Positions 24,294-32,560 of a DNA stretch of 53,997 bases are shown here, piece by piece (position 1 is the first letter of the stretch; each line of letters begins with the position of its first letter). A program made the translations under genes and the position numbers. The DNA is from JBBDJB01 sp040880125 (GTDB taxonomy: Bacteria > Planctomycetota > Planctomycetia > Pirellulales > JBBDJB01), in assembly GCA_040880125.1 (NCBI GenBank), contig JBBDJB010000005.1, positions 1 to 53,997 of the forward strand, read 5' to 3'. The notes below the pieces were generated by a model. The model searched no databases. It saw nothing but the letters and a program-made list of their open reading frames with translations, and was not told the origin of the DNA.

Positions 24294-26510
24294 TCACGAC
24301 CGCGCAGCCGCGTGCAGCCGGACGACTACGCCTTTAAACGCCGGCGTGCGCGACGCCGGATCGACCCGTCGCCCGACCAGCACGTTCGCCTCCGGGTAGT
24401 ACATCAGTGCGTTACCGGGCTTGATCGCCGCGAACTGTGTCACTCGGATATCGTGCATCCGGCCGGTGTCGCTTTCCACCGTCACGGTTTGCCCGTCGGC
24501 CAGCCCCAACCGGCCGATGTCGCTCGCGTGCAACAGGATGACATCCCGCCGCTCGATGCCCCGGTACAGGTCGTAATCCTCGTAGACCACCGTGTTAAAC
24601 TGCCCTTCGCTCCGCACGGTCATCAGCCGTAGCGTGTCGCCTCCGCCGGCCAGCTCCGGAAGCTCGTGGCAGTGCAGCCTGGCCCGGCCGTCCGGCGTGG
24701 GGAAGGTAGGCTGATGAAAAGTGCGGCCGCCGATCTGAAACTCCTCTTTGGTCCGGTCGATCTCGGCGATGTTCTCATAGCCCGGCACGATCCGGCCGAT
24801 TGCCTGCCGGATATGCGACGTGTTGCGCATGGACTTCCAGTCGACAGCGCCGTTACCGTTGCTTGGGTTGCCGTTGCCGCTGCCAGTGAGCACACGATCG
24901 GCCACCGCGGCGATCACTTCGATCTCGCTGCGCGGCCCGCGGTGCCGCCGCGGCCCGCCGTCGCTCAGGCGGATGAAGTTGAACATCGACTCTTGGGTCG
25001 TCGCCTGCGGTTCTTCGTCCCGGGCGAGCACCGGCAGAATGATCGTCTCCTGCGCGAGGCCGTGGGCGTGGCCGGTGTTGAGCGTCGTATTGAGATAGAC
25101 CACCAACTCCAGTTTCGCCAGCGCCTCGGCGGCGAAGGCCGCGTCGGGATTCGAGCCGTACAGGTTTCCGCCCAGGCAGAAGCCCGCGCGGAGCCGCCCC
25201 GCGGCCGCTTCCTCCATGCAGCCGAGCGTATCCAGGCCGCGCGTGGTGGGCAGCGAGACGTGAAAATGCTCTTGCAATCGCTCAAAGATCGCGTCCTTCA
25301 GCCGAGGTGTCACGCCGACCGAGCCAATCCCCTGCACGTTGGAATGCCCGCGAATCGGCAAAAGCCCCGCGCCCGGCCGCCCGACCATCGCCCGCATCAG
25401 GGCCAAATTGGCGATCGCCTGCACGTTCTGCACGCCGTGCGCATGGTGGGTGATGCCCATCGTCCAGGTGAACACGGCGCTCCGCGCGGAGGCGTATCGC
25501 TCGGCAATCTCGTGAATCGTCTCCTGCTCGACCCCCGAGCGGCGGCAGATCTCCTCCCAGCTAGTCGATAGCAGATTCGACTTCAGCTCCGGCCAGCCTT
25601 GGCAATGCTGCGTGAGAAAGTCCTCGGCCGACTGGCCCGTCTCGACCAGCCGCTTGGCCACCCCGGTCAAAAGCGCCAGATCGCCGCCGATGTGCGGCTG
25701 CACGTACAGGCTGGCGATCTTGCTGCCCAGCAGCAGGCTGCGAGGATCGCTGGGCACGCGGAACCGTGTCAGGCCGATCTCGATCACCGGGTTGATGACG
25801 ATCACCTGACCGCCACGGCGACGCACTTTCATCAGCGTCGTCATCAGTCGGGGATGATTGCTGGCCGGGTTGCCGCCAATCACGAACACCAGGTCGGACT
25901 TGTTTAGATCTTCCAGCAAGACGGTGGCCGTGCCGCTGCCAACGGAAGTAGTCAGCCCGACGCCGCTGGCCTGGTGGCAATAGTAGCTGCAGTTGTTGAT
26001 GTTGTTCGTGCCGTATAGCCGCGCGAACAGTTGCAACAGGAAGCCGGCTTCATTCGAGCTGCGGCCGCTGAAGTACCAGAACGACTCGTCTGGCTTGATC
26101 GAGCGCAGCTTTGTGGCGATGCGGTCCACCGCTTCGCTCCACCGAATGGGGCGGTAACGATCATCGCCCACCGTCCAGCGGACCGGCTCGACGAGTCGGC
26201 CGAAGTGTTCGAGTTGCCGCGGCGACGCTTCGCGCAGATCTTGTATCGAATGGCTCTGCCAAAAGTCGGAGCCGATGCCGTCCTGCATGTCGGCGGCCAT
26301 CGCCTGGAGCGACTTCTTGCAGACCTCGGGGAAGTGGCCGGCCTCATTGACCATGCCGCCCTGCTGCCCGCCCATACCCAGCGCGCACGTCTTGCAGGCG
26401 TTCTTGGATCGCATCGCCTTCCAGAACTTGCGCAGCCCGCCCGCCTCGCGTGCCTTGCGAAAGGCATACGCAATCGCCGGCCAGCCGCCGCCGGAATTTA
26501 CCCGTCTCAT
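24294..26510 (-). CDS. YdeP/FdhF-type molybdopterin oxidoreductase, 738 aa
   Basis: A large cytoplasmic bis-MGD enzyme related to formate dehydrogenase alpha chains and YdeP. N-terminal SGGGWPAIAYAFRKAREAGG and NACKTCALGMGGQQGGM are the YdeP-type opening with CxxC. SGRSSNEAGFLLQLFAR and CSYYCHQASGVGLT follow, and IGGNPASNHPRLM and TMGITHHAHGVQNVQAIANL bind the cofactor. The C-terminal aspartate-decarboxylase-like barrel contains GQFNTVVYEDYDLYRGI. The ATG at 26510 is preferred over a TTG at 26561 by comparison with the family start. No fdhD, mob or electron-transfer partner lies next to it. The substrate is not certain. Confidence 0.88.
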   Translation of the reverse strand: MRRVNSGGGWPAIAYAFRKAREAGGLRKFWKAMRSKNACKTCALGMGGQQGGMVNEAGHFPEVCKKSLQAMAADMQDGIGSDFWQSHSIQDLREASPRQLEHFGRLVEPVRWTVGDDRYRPIRWSEAVDRIATKLRSIKPDESFWYFSGRSSNEAGFLLQLFARLYGTNNINNCSYYCHQASGVGLTTSVGSGTATVLLEDLNKSDLVFVIGGNPASNHPRLMTTLMKVRRRGGQVIVINPVIEIGLTRFRVPSDPRSLLLGSKIASLYVQPHIGGDLALLTGVAKRLVETGQSAEDFLTQHCQGWPELKSNLLSTSWEEICRRSGVEQETIHEIAERYASARSAVFTWTMGITHHAHGVQNVQAIANLALMRAMVGRPGAGLLPIRGHSNVQGIGSVGVTPRLKDAIFERLQEHFHVSLPTTRGLDTLGCMEEAAAGRLRAGFCLGGNLYGSNPDAAFAAEALAKLELVVYLNTTLNTGHAHGLAQETIILPVLARDEEPQATTQESMFNFIRLSDGGPRRHRGPRSEIEVIAAVADRVLTGSGNGNPSNGNGAVDWKSMRNTSHIRQAIGRIVPGYENIAEIDRTKEEFQIGGRTFHQPTFPTPDGRARLHCHELPELAGGGDTLRLMTVRSEGQFNTVVYEDYDLYRGIERRDVILLHASDIGRLGLADGQTVTVESDTGRMHDIRVTQFAAIKPGNALMYYPEANVLVGRRVDPASRTPAFKGVVVRLHAAARS

Positions 26511-26644
26511 CCGCGATCCAATCTCATCGACCTGATTCGGTGTCGCTCGCTCAACCTGCAATTCTAGTTCATCGGCCCTCCGCGCGCAATGGCGGGCGCC
26601 TTACCCGTGTACACGAAGTAATCTATGATGAAGGCCCCCGCTCA

Positions 26645-27958
26645 ATGGCCCTGCCCGCGAGACCGCGCGACGTGACCGAATCGATCGAAATCCAACCGCT
26701 GGGCGGCCCGATTGAAGCGACGGTCCGCCCGCCTGGCTCGAAGAGCATCACCAACCGAGCCCTGGTCTGCGCGGCCCTGGCACGCGGCGAGTCGCGACTA
26801 ATCGGCACGCTCGACAGCGAAGATACGCGGGTGATGATCGATTCGCTGCGGCGGTTGGGAATCGTAGTCGATGACTCGATTCCGGCCCAGCTACGACTGC
26901 GCGGCTGCGAGGGCCAACTTCCGGCCCGCGAGGCCGATCTGTACGTGGGCAACAGCGGTACCACCATTCGCTTTCTCACGGCACTGGTCGCTCTGGGCGA
27001 CGGCCGATTCCGGCTCGACGGCGTGCCGCGGATGCGCGAGCGGCCGATTCAGGACCTGCTCGCCGCGCTGGGCGAGTTAGGCGTCGATGCGCGGAGCGAA
27101 GGCGGCAACGGGTGCCCGCCGGTGGTCGTGCGGGCCCGGGGGCTTCGCGGCGGCGCGGCGACGATCGCCGGCAACGTCTCCAGCCAATTCTTAAGCGGTC
27201 TGCTCATGGCGGCCCCGTATGCCGCCCGTGACGTCGAGTTGACGATCGCCCGGCAGTTGGTGTCGCAGCCCTATGTGGAAATGACGCGGCGGATGATGTC
27301 CGCCTTTGGTGTCGAAGTCGTCAGCGGACAAACGGCGGCTGGCCAACAGCGGTACACGATCGCCGCCGGCCAACGCTACGAGGGACGCGACAATCAGGTG
27401 GAGCCGGATGCGTCGGCCGCCAGCTACTTCTGGGCGGCGGCTGCGATCGCAGGCGGACGCGTTACGGTCGAGGGACTGCACCGCGACAGCCTGCAAGGAG
27501 ACGTTGCATTTTGTGATTGCCTGCAACGAATGGGCTGCCGCATCGAATACGGCGACGATTGCATCACGGCCGTTGGTGGTGAGCTGCACGGCATCGACGT
27601 CGACATGAACGCCATCAGCGACACGGTGCAGACGCTGGCCGCGGTTGCCCTGTTCGCCAGCGGCCCCACCACGATCCGCGGCGTGGCTCATATCCGCCAT
27701 AAGGAAACGGATCGCATCGCGGCACTGGCCAGCGAATTGGGTAAGCTCGGTGCGGCGGTCGAAGAGCGGCCGGACGGGCTGCGGATCGAACCAGGCGAAC
27801 TGCGGCCGGCGGAGATCGAAACCTACGACGACCACCGCATGGCGATGAGCCTGGCCCTGGTGGGGCTCAAGACCCCTGGCGTCACGATCCTCAACCCTCG
27901 CTGTGTCGAGAAGACGTATCCGCGGTTTTTCGACGATCTGGCGCGGTTGGCCCGCTAA
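26645..27958 (+). CDS. aroA: 3-phosphoshikimate 1-carboxyvinyltransferase (EPSP synthase), 437 aa
   Basis: Transfers enolpyruvyl from PEP to shikimate-3-phosphate, the sixth step of the shikimate pathway. Signatures: PPGSKSITNRALVCAALA (PEP/S3P site), LYVGNSGTTIRFLTALV, GVPRMRERPIQDLLAAL, AGNVSSQFLSGLLMAAPYA, IRHKETDRIAALASELGKLG and YDDHRMAMSLALVGL. Length is typical. The ATG at 26645 is the first plausible start; a GTG at 26672 would match many relatives that begin at TESIEIQPL. It is divergent from the molybdopterin gene. A family 2 palindrome starts ten bases after the stop. Confidence 0.97.
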   Translation: MALPARPRDVTESIEIQPLGGPIEATVRPPGSKSITNRALVCAALARGESRLIGTLDSEDTRVMIDSLRRLGIVVDDSIPAQLRLRGCEGQLPAREADLYVGNSGTTIRFLTALVALGDGRFRLDGVPRMRERPIQDLLAALGELGVDARSEGGNGCPPVVVRARGLRGGAATIAGNVSSQFLSGLLMAAPYAARDVELTIARQLVSQPYVEMTRRMMSAFGVEVVSGQTAAGQQRYTIAAGQRYEGRDNQVEPDASAASYFWAAAAIAGGRVTVEGLHRDSLQGDVAFCDCLQRMGCRIEYGDDCITAVGGELHGIDVDMNAISDTVQTLAAVALFASGPTTIRGVAHIRHKETDRIAALASELGKLGAAVEERPDGLRIEPGELRPAEIETYDDHRMAMSLALVGLKTPGVTILNPRCVEKTYPRFFDDLARLAR

Positions 27959-27967
27959 GTTGGGTGC

Positions 27968-27990
27968 CACGGCTGGCTTGTCCAGCCGTG
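27968..27990. repeat. Dispersed palindrome family 2, copy a
   Basis: CACGGCTGG and CCAGCCGTG form a perfect 9-bp stem around CTTGT, starting ten bases after the aroA stop. There is no T-run. The other copy is at 36530-36552. Confidence 0.8.
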
Positions 27991-28088
27991 CTCGGCGTAA
28001 TGAGCACGAAGGAATTCTGCACTACCGGCTTATTTTGCCGTATCAAGTAGTGTTCACGTGCTCTCGAAAACGCTCATTCTGCCAGCCA

Positions 28089-28108
28089 CACAGACAAGAA
28101 TGTCTGTG
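28089..28108. repeat. Dispersed palindrome family 1, copy b
   Basis: CACAGACAAGAATGTCTGTG, a perfect 8-bp stem with an AGAA loop, lies between the convergent 3' ends of aroA and the zinc-ribbon gene. Confidence 0.8.
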
Positions 28109-28181
28109 CCACCTCCGGTCGGCGGGCGATTCACCGACAGGTAGAAAGCGTGTGCGCAGAGTCTACCTGCCGCCTGGGCAA

Positions 28182-28412
28182 CTACCGCGGGTTCAGCCGG
28201 CGAAGCGATACCGACTCGATCAATTCGTCAGCACGCCGCAATAGCGCCAGGCCCGAATCCGTCGGAGGGTAGGCCGCACTGCTCGGATCGCAGGCAACGA
28301 ACTTGGCTTGGCAATGCTGGCAGACCACCTGTTTGCCCAGGTAGATCACCCGAATCTGCAGGTTGCGACCGCACGTCGGGCATTCCTGAACGAAGTAGGT
28401 AGATTTCGACAT
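28182..28412 (-). CDS. Zinc-ribbon protein, 76 aa
   Basis: A small cytoplasmic protein with two CxxC pairs 17 residues apart: ECPTCGRNL and VVCQHCQAKFV, the classic four-Cys zinc ribbon. A short helical tail (SGLALLRRADELIESVSLRR) follows. AGGAG lies eight bases before the ATG. A candidate promoter is at 28466-28494. Proteins of this layout are frequent in planctomycetes. The partner, if any, cannot be named. Confidence 0.85.
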   Translation of the reverse strand: MSKSTYFVQECPTCGRNLQIRVIYLGKQVVCQHCQAKFVACDPSSAAYPPTDSGLALLRRADELIESVSLRRLNPR

Positions 28413-28820
28413 AGCGGCATCTCCTGCTACCGATGACTCTACCCGAGAGAAGTCAAAACCGAATTAATCTAGCGGAATCGTCCCTACCTTACAAGCAGAG
28501 CGCCACCGCCATCGAGGCGTAAGCCTTGTCCCTCTTGGGACTTATAAAAAACAGCCCCTGTCCGGCCGGGTGTATAAGCAGCGCGACGCGAATTCTCGCA
28601 ACGAAGCTTCTAACTGTCGGCCACCGAATCACTTAGATGCGCCGGTTGCCGCCGGGGTTCGCTGCGGGGCTGGAAAATGCGCGTTCGGTCGCCGGCACCG
28701 CCCCGTGGGCTATCGTTTTGATAGTGAGTCGCGGGACATGAAATCACCGGATCGGCAATTCTGCCCATCGGCTTCTTCTCCGGTCGCCGCACTGCTTTCG
28801 CGGACTTAAGGGACCTCACG
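28413..28820. other. 408-bp spacer between divergent genes
   Basis: It holds the minus-strand promoter above, an A-rich patch (TATAAAAAACAG near 28548) and a CTATC/GATAG mini-hairpin near 28712. No gene is supported on either strand. The promoter of the secreted protein at 28821 is not obvious. Confidence 0.5.
28466..28494 (-). promoter_or_regulatory. Candidate sigma70-type promoter of the zinc-ribbon gene
   Basis: On the minus strand TTGTAA (complement of 28489-28494), a 17-base spacer and TAGATT (complement of 28466-28471), ending 53 bases before the ATG. Confidence 0.45.
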
Positions 28821-29531
28821 ATGCAACTTTGGATGCGGTCTTCGCGCGTTTCGCACCCTTGCTACGCACTAGCCATAGCGGTGCTGGTGGCCGGCATGGC
28901 TTCGCCTTCTGCCAGCGGCGAGGCGGAAGAGAGTGAACAGGTAAACCCTCACCCTTCATTTGCGACGGCTGCTGCCTCGGTTCGCCGAGATTTCCTCGCC
29001 CTGTCCTACTACAAACCCGGCGACATTATCTCCGAATCGCAGGTGAGCGAGGCGCTGGATCATCTCAAGCTGCTGGGATGGACCGTTCCAGACGCCGCAC
29101 CGCTTCTCGCCCGCGTCCTCGACGACCGGGAGTACCTGGTGCGTCAGCTTCGCACCGAACGGGGTACGAAGTTCATGCGCAAGATCTCAGGGCAGCCTTC
29201 TTCGTACGACCGGCTACAGCGGCTCACCGAACTGCCGCGCGGCCGGCGGATGATTTACGGCCTGATCCACAGCACCGGCGGTGAGGAGATGATTACCGAT
29301 CTGGTCAGCACCGACGGCGGGAAGAACCTCGGCCGCATGCTGTCGCAAGCTCCCCAGACCGGCCACCTCAACAAGCCGATCGGCAACATCTACACCGTCG
29401 ATCAACTTATCGAGCGGCTGGAAGCGAGCTATCACAAAACGCTCGAGCAACAAGAGAAGGTTCAAGAGGACGAGAGCGCCGACCAAGAGCCCGAGGGCGA
29501 CCGGCCCGCGGACGAAGTGTCCGAGGAATAA
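28821..29531 (+). CDS. Secreted hypothetical protein, 236 aa
   Basis: A long signal peptide (about 1-33, ending ASPSASG) precedes a helical domain of about 150 residues (SVRRDFLALSYYKPGDIISE, DAAPLLARVLDDREYLVRQL, RLTELPRGRRMIYGLIHSTG) and a Gln/Glu/Asp-rich tail (QEKVQEDESADQEPEGDRPA). No catalytic motif or known family is recognised. The ATG follows AGGGACCTCACG. The gene is convergent with the cyclophilin gene, 46 bases away. The acidic tail may bind cations or stay disordered. Confidence 0.75.
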   Translation: MQLWMRSSRVSHPCYALAIAVLVAGMASPSASGEAEESEQVNPHPSFATAAASVRRDFLALSYYKPGDIISESQVSEALDHLKLLGWTVPDAAPLLARVLDDREYLVRQLRTERGTKFMRKISGQPSSYDRLQRLTELPRGRRMIYGLIHSTGGEEMITDLVSTDGGKNLGRMLSQAPQTGHLNKPIGNIYTVDQLIERLEASYHKTLEQQEKVQEDESADQEPEGDRPADEVSEE

Positions 29532-29577
29532 CAGCGCCGTTCACGCGCAACGCCTCGCAACCTCAGTGCGCTCGAAC

Positions 29578-30264
29578 TCACTGCACTTGCCGCATGGACT
29601 GGATCACGATCGGTTCGACCGGCGTAGCGATAAAGTCGCCCGCATCGTGTACTTCCAGTTGTCCGATGCGCTCGACGACGTCCATTCCCGTCACGACTTC
29701 GCCGAATACGCAATACCCGTAGGCTTCGGGCGTGTCGCCGTGGTAGTCGAAGTCCGGGTGGTCGGCCAGATTGATAAAGAACTGGCTCGTCGCGCTATCG
29801 ATCACATCATGCGCCCGGGACATGGCGATCGTACCGTGGGTGTTCTTCAGCCCGTTGTGCGCTTCGTTGCGAATCGGGGCGGACGCCGGCTTCAGCTTCA
29901 AGTCGGGCGTGAATCCGCCGCCGAGGATCATGTCCTGACGGGCGGCATAGTGAAAGCACGTGCCGTCGTAGTAGCCTGAATTGACGTAATTCAGGAAATT
30001 GGCCACCGTGCCGGGCGCGGTCTTGGCGTCCAGGCGGATTTGAAAGCTGCCCAGGCGGGTGACCGCTTCCACCACCGGGTGCAGCCGGTCGCGCTTCGGC
30101 GCTTTGCTGCCCCTTGAGCGGGTGGAACTCGAGGCGCTGTCGTCCGCTTTTCCCGAGATACTTGCGGGAACTGCGTCCGGCGTACCTGACTCCGAGCCGC
30201 AACCCAGGGCGAACAGGCACACGGGCAGCAGTATGCAGGCGTTCTGCCAACCAAGCAATCGCAT
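29578..30264 (-). CDS. Cyclophilin-type peptidyl-prolyl isomerase lipoprotein, 228 aa
   Basis: Cyclophilins speed proline cis/trans isomerisation in folding proteins. Residues 1-22 form a lipoprotein signal with lipobox LFALGC (C22), then a Ser/Lys linker to about residue 60, then the cyclophilin domain (GSFQIRLDAKTAPGTVANFL, GYYDGTCFHYAARQDMILGG, SQFFINLADHPDFDY, VFGEVVTGMDVVERIG). The catalytic Arg that normally follows FH is Tyr (FHY, Y106), so catalysis may be weak or lost. The gene is not closely linked to others on its strand. It is probably membrane-anchored in the periplasm. Confidence 0.88.
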   Translation of the reverse strand: MRLLGWQNACILLPVCLFALGCGSESGTPDAVPASISGKADDSASSSTRSRGSKAPKRDRLHPVVEAVTRLGSFQIRLDAKTAPGTVANFLNYVNSGYYDGTCFHYAARQDMILGGGFTPDLKLKPASAPIRNEAHNGLKNTHGTIAMSRAHDVIDSATSQFFINLADHPDFDYHGDTPEAYGYCVFGEVVTGMDVVERIGQLEVHDAGDFIATPVEPIVIQSMRQVQ

Positions 30265-30695
30265 CCTTAGCCTCCCTGCCAGGGATTTGCGCGAGAATCG
30301 CAGTTGCCGAAATTAGGAGCTATCTGCCGTTGAAAAACGCCGTCGTGGCGTTTTTCAACCTCGCCAAGTTCGGAGCAAAGCTCCTCTCGGCTCGCAAAAT
30401 GAACGACTTGCGTCGCCATTTTGGCATCACCTCCATGTGATGCAGCAGCCTGATGAGACTATCAACAAGCTGCTAGCCCACGTTCGGCCACCGGAAGTCG
30501 CCTATCATCGGCGGATTCCCAAAATCGTGCAACGCCGATTCTCGCCGGAAAACATCGCAGATTGCCGCATTCCGGCCGAGAACGACGCTGTTGCTCGCCG
30601 GCCGCCCGTGCATAGACTTAAGGGGTTCCTCGCTGCTGATACAAGCTGGCACGCGAGGCAGCGACTTTACAATGGATTGATGGGGGAGATCGTGC
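30265..30695. other. 431-bp spacer between divergent genes
   Basis: No gene is supported. The spacer contains the perfect 13-bp hairpin at 30329-30359 and a CATCACCTCCATGTGATG dyad near 30424. Promoters for the flanking divergent genes must lie here but no clear pair of boxes was found. Confidence 0.5.
30329..30359. repeat. Perfect 13-bp hairpin
   Basis: GTTGAAAAACGCC (30329-30341) and GGCGTTTTTCAAC (30347-30359) flank GTCGT. It lies upstream of both divergent genes, so it is not placed as a terminator for either. Parts of it (TTTTTCAAC) recur in the 6.1-6.3 kb spacer. Confidence 0.75.
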
Positions 30696-31691
30696 ATGCA
30701 GAACCGCCTTTTCACGGCACTCGTGCTGTTGCTCTGGCTCTGCAGCATGACGTGGCTGATCGCCTACAAGATCGTGCCGTCGCTGCTGGTGGGGAGTCCG
30801 CCCTCCTACGATACGACGCTACCGCCGGAAGAAGACCGCAACGCCACCGCCTCGTGGCACGTTATGTGGAACGATCGCCCAGTCGGCCGGGCCGCCAGCA
30901 CGACCGTGCGGGACGAGGATGGCGCTGCCGAGATACGCACCCTGCTTTCGGTGGAGAATTTGCCCTTGCGGCAAATTCTGCCCAAGGGCACCGCTTCGTT
31001 GCTGTCGCCGTTGGCCAACCGCATGGGCAACCTCGACTTCGACATCCGCAGTCACGCCGTGATCGACCCGCTGGGACATCTGACGTCGTTTCAGACGAAT
31101 GTCGAGTTGGCTCAACTGAACGACCATATCGAGGTGCAGGGGTACGTGAAGGACGGCGTCTTGCACGTTACGCTGCGCTCCGGCGATTTCCACTATCAGA
31201 CCGAAAAGGAACTTCCACCCGGCGCCCTGGTCACCAATGAGCTGGCGCCCTACGCCTACCTGCGTGATCTGCGGCTGGGTCAGAGCTGGACGGTGCCGGT
31301 CTACAGCCCCTTGCGATCGCCGCACCGCCCGCTGGAGATGCTTCAAGCCACCGTGGAGAGCGAGGACCTGATCGAGTGGGGTGGCCGGCCCGTGCAGACG
31401 CTGGTGATCGTCTATCGCGGCGAGCACGGAGCTTCTTCACTTTCTGAGGATTCCGTGAGTGCTCGGCTTTGGGTGCGCGACGATGGACTCGTGCTTCGCC
31501 AGGAGGTTTCGCTGCTGGGCTCCCGGCTGCGCTTCGAGCGAATGACCGAGGCCGAGGCTGCAAAATTCCAACCGCGGCCGGCCACCGAGCAAACGGTGCC
31601 GCGACCGCTTGCAGTGTCGGCCGTGCAACCGGAATCGAACGCGTCCGGCGAAAGCGAATCCGTGTCGAGCGATCCCTCGCCGCGTCTATGA
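30696..31691 (+). CDS. Membrane-anchored hypothetical protein of the ABC export operon, 331 aa
   Basis: One N-terminal membrane helix (LFTALVLLLWLCSMTWLIAY) anchors a beta-rich extracytoplasmic domain of about 260 residues (WHVMWNDRPVGRAASTTV, DPLGHLTSFQTNVELAQL, LRLGQSWTVPVYSPLRSP, LWVRDDGLVLRQEVSLLG). A Ser/Glu-rich tail ends the protein. The layout resembles DUF3108-like lipid-binding sandwiches, but the family is not certain. The ABC ATPase gene starts 40 bases downstream, and the permease follows, so it probably acts as an accessory or substrate-binding part of that exporter. The start at 30696 follows GGGGGAGATCGTGC. Confidence 0.75.
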   Translation: MQNRLFTALVLLLWLCSMTWLIAYKIVPSLLVGSPPSYDTTLPPEEDRNATASWHVMWNDRPVGRAASTTVRDEDGAAEIRTLLSVENLPLRQILPKGTASLLSPLANRMGNLDFDIRSHAVIDPLGHLTSFQTNVELAQLNDHIEVQGYVKDGVLHVTLRSGDFHYQTEKELPPGALVTNELAPYAYLRDLRLGQSWTVPVYSPLRSPHRPLEMLQATVESEDLIEWGGRPVQTLVIVYRGEHGASSLSEDSVSARLWVRDDGLVLRQEVSLLGSRLRFERMTEAEAAKFQPRPATEQTVPRPLAVSAVQPESNASGESESVSSDPSPRL

Positions 31692-31731
31692 CATTCTTCT
31701 CACCGAGCCTCGTCGCAGACAACCAACACCG

Positions 31732-32559
31732 ATGATCGAAATTGAGCACGTCCGCCGGAATTATGGCCCGACGACGGCCGTCGCCGATTTGAATCTGACG
31801 GTCAAGCAGGGCGAGGTGTTCGCCTTCCTCGGACCCAACGGCGCCGGCAAGACGACGACCATTAAAATGATCGTGGGATTGCTGCAGCCCAGCGCCGGAG
31901 CCATTCGCGTATGTGGGCATGACGTAGTGCGCAAGGCACGCGAGTCCAGTGCATGCATCGGCTATGTTCCCGATGAGCCGCATCTGTACGACAAACTTAC
32001 GGGGCGCGAGCTGCTTCAGTTCATCGGCGAGATGTATGGCTTTCCGACCGGCGAAGTCGACCGCCATATCGCCCGGGAGGTCGAGCGGTTTCAGCTCGGC
32101 GAGTTCGTCGACAATCTGACCGAAACGTACTCCCACGGCATGAAGCAGCGCACTGTGTTCGCGGCGGCCATGTTGCACCAGCCCCGCGTGCTGGTGGTCG
32201 ACGAGCCGATGGTGGGCCTCGACCCGCACAGCATTCGCCTGGTGAAGGATCTGCTCATGCAGCAGGCGGCCGGCGGCTGCACCGTGTTCATGTCCACCCA
32301 CACGCTGTCGGTGGCCGAGGAGGTGGCCGACCGGATCGGCGTCGTGCATCGGGGCCGCTTGATGTTCGTCGGCACGGTTCACGAACTGCAGACCCACTTT
32401 GCGCGACCGGATCGCACGCTGGAACGGCTATACCTCGACCTGGTCGACGCCGCCGAGGGACGAGCCAGCTCGGTGGAAAACGGCGACGAACATCAAGATC
32501 TGCAGGACGCCGACGACGCGGAAGCCACTTGGAGCCAGTCGACGGAGACGGAAAGCTAG
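31732..32559 (+). CDS. ABC transporter ATP-binding protein, 275 aa
   Basis: A complete nucleotide-binding domain of the exporter (CcmA/DrrA-like) type: Walker A GPNGAGKTTT, a Q-loop region near YVPDEPHLYDKLTG, the signature SHGMKQR in place of LSGGQ, Walker B VLVVDEPMVGLDP and the switch His in STHTL. An acidic Asp/Glu tail of about 40 residues follows the domain. The ATG at 31732 matches the conserved start IEIEHVRRNYG. The permease gene begins two bases after the stop. The operon is membrane protein, ATPase, permease. Confidence 0.94.
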   Translation: MIEIEHVRRNYGPTTAVADLNLTVKQGEVFAFLGPNGAGKTTTIKMIVGLLQPSAGAIRVCGHDVVRKARESSACIGYVPDEPHLYDKLTGRELLQFIGEMYGFPTGEVDRHIAREVERFQLGEFVDNLTETYSHGMKQRTVFAAAMLHQPRVLVVDEPMVGLDPHSIRLVKDLLMQQAAGGCTVFMSTHTLSVAEEVADRIGVVHRGRLMFVGTVHELQTHFARPDRTLERLYLDLVDAAEGRASSVENGDEHQDLQDADDAEATWSQSTETES

Positions 32560-32560
32560 C

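Noticed and set aside
31231..32397. 388-codon frame antisense to the ABC ATPase and its upstream neighbour
   Set aside because: It spans two conserved genes and an intergenic gap on the other strand, with no recognisable domain.
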